DNA from: Woeseiaceae bacterium
GTDB lineage: Bacteria; Pseudomonadota; Gammaproteobacteria; Steroidobacterales; Woeseiaceae
Direction: 5' to 3'
Assembly (NCBI GenBank): GCA_022866645.1
Contig: JALHUQ010000304.1
Location: 1-6,176, forward strand
Length of the DNA: 6,176 nucleotides
Under the pieces are notes generated by a model that was not told where the DNA came from, did not search any database, and worked only from the letters and a program-made list of their open reading frames with translations. Position 1 is the stretch's first letter; each line of letters begins with the position of its first letter. Position numbers and translations under genes: made by a program. Positions 6,135 through 6,176 of the stretch are shown here, piece by piece.

Positions 6135-6176
6135 TCACTCTTCTCGAACGATAAGAATGTCGCAGGGCAAATGGTC
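6135..6176 (-). CDS. C-terminal tail of an upstream gene, probably a universal stress protein
   Basis: The last 13 codons before a TGA stop read DHLPCDILIVREE, in frame from the right edge. This closely resembles the end of UspA-family proteins, where a helix is followed by a PCD-hydrophobic-LVV strand that closes the alpha/beta fold. The stop is 36 nt before the GTG of the radical SAM gene on the same strand, which leaves little room for a promoter and suggests an operon. Universal stress proteins bind ATP or other ligands and act in starvation, oxygen limitation and redox stress. A USP would fit the kinase gene two positions downstream, since such kinases are known to sit beside USP genes. 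With only 13 residues visible the call is tentative; the motif match and gene spacing are the support. Confidence 0.5.
   Translation of the reverse strand, partial: DHLPCDILIVREE

Overview
The window looks like part of a proteobacterial chromosome, most likely a gammaproteobacterium of moderate GC. This is inferred from the protein families: a CbpA-type J-protein, a proteobacterial CFA-synthase-like enzyme, an APH/P-loop kinase fusion, and a HemN-like radical SAM protein. No 16S or other taxonomic marker is present. There are no RNA genes, insertion sequences, prophage genes or CRISPR arrays, and coding density is high.

Layout, left to right. (1) 1-712, minus: 5' part of a cbpA-type co-chaperone gene that runs off the left edge. 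(2) 713-870: a 158-bp divergent intergenic region with a near-palindrome at 784-812 that could serve either promoter. (3) 871-2106 and 2108-3082, plus: a CFA-synthase-family SAM methyltransferase followed after 1 nt by a geranylgeranyl-reductase-family flavoprotein, an evidently coupled pair. (4) 3083-3113: a short convergent gap, with a perfect 8-bp hairpin just beyond it at 3126-3148. (5) 3114-4742, minus: a fused aminoglycoside-phosphotransferase-like / P-loop kinase protein starting at TTG. (6) 4800-6098, minus: a HemN-like radical SAM protein starting at GTG. (7) 6135-6176, minus: the last 13 codons of an upstream gene whose end looks like a universal stress protein.

Two functional units can be inferred. 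The plus-strand pair is a candidate lipid-modification module: a one-carbon transfer onto an unsaturated acyl chain, followed or accompanied by flavin-dependent C=C reduction. Together these could make a methyl-branched lipid rather than a plain cyclopropane. The minus-strand set (usp tail, radical SAM, APH/kinase) is tightly spaced and probably one operon. Its composition recalls stress or low-oxygen regulons, since the mycobacterial APH/kinase homologue Rv2004c sits beside a universal stress protein gene in the DosR regulon. The most interesting items are the methyltransferase/reductase pair and the radical SAM protein, which lacks features expected of true HemN or HemW.
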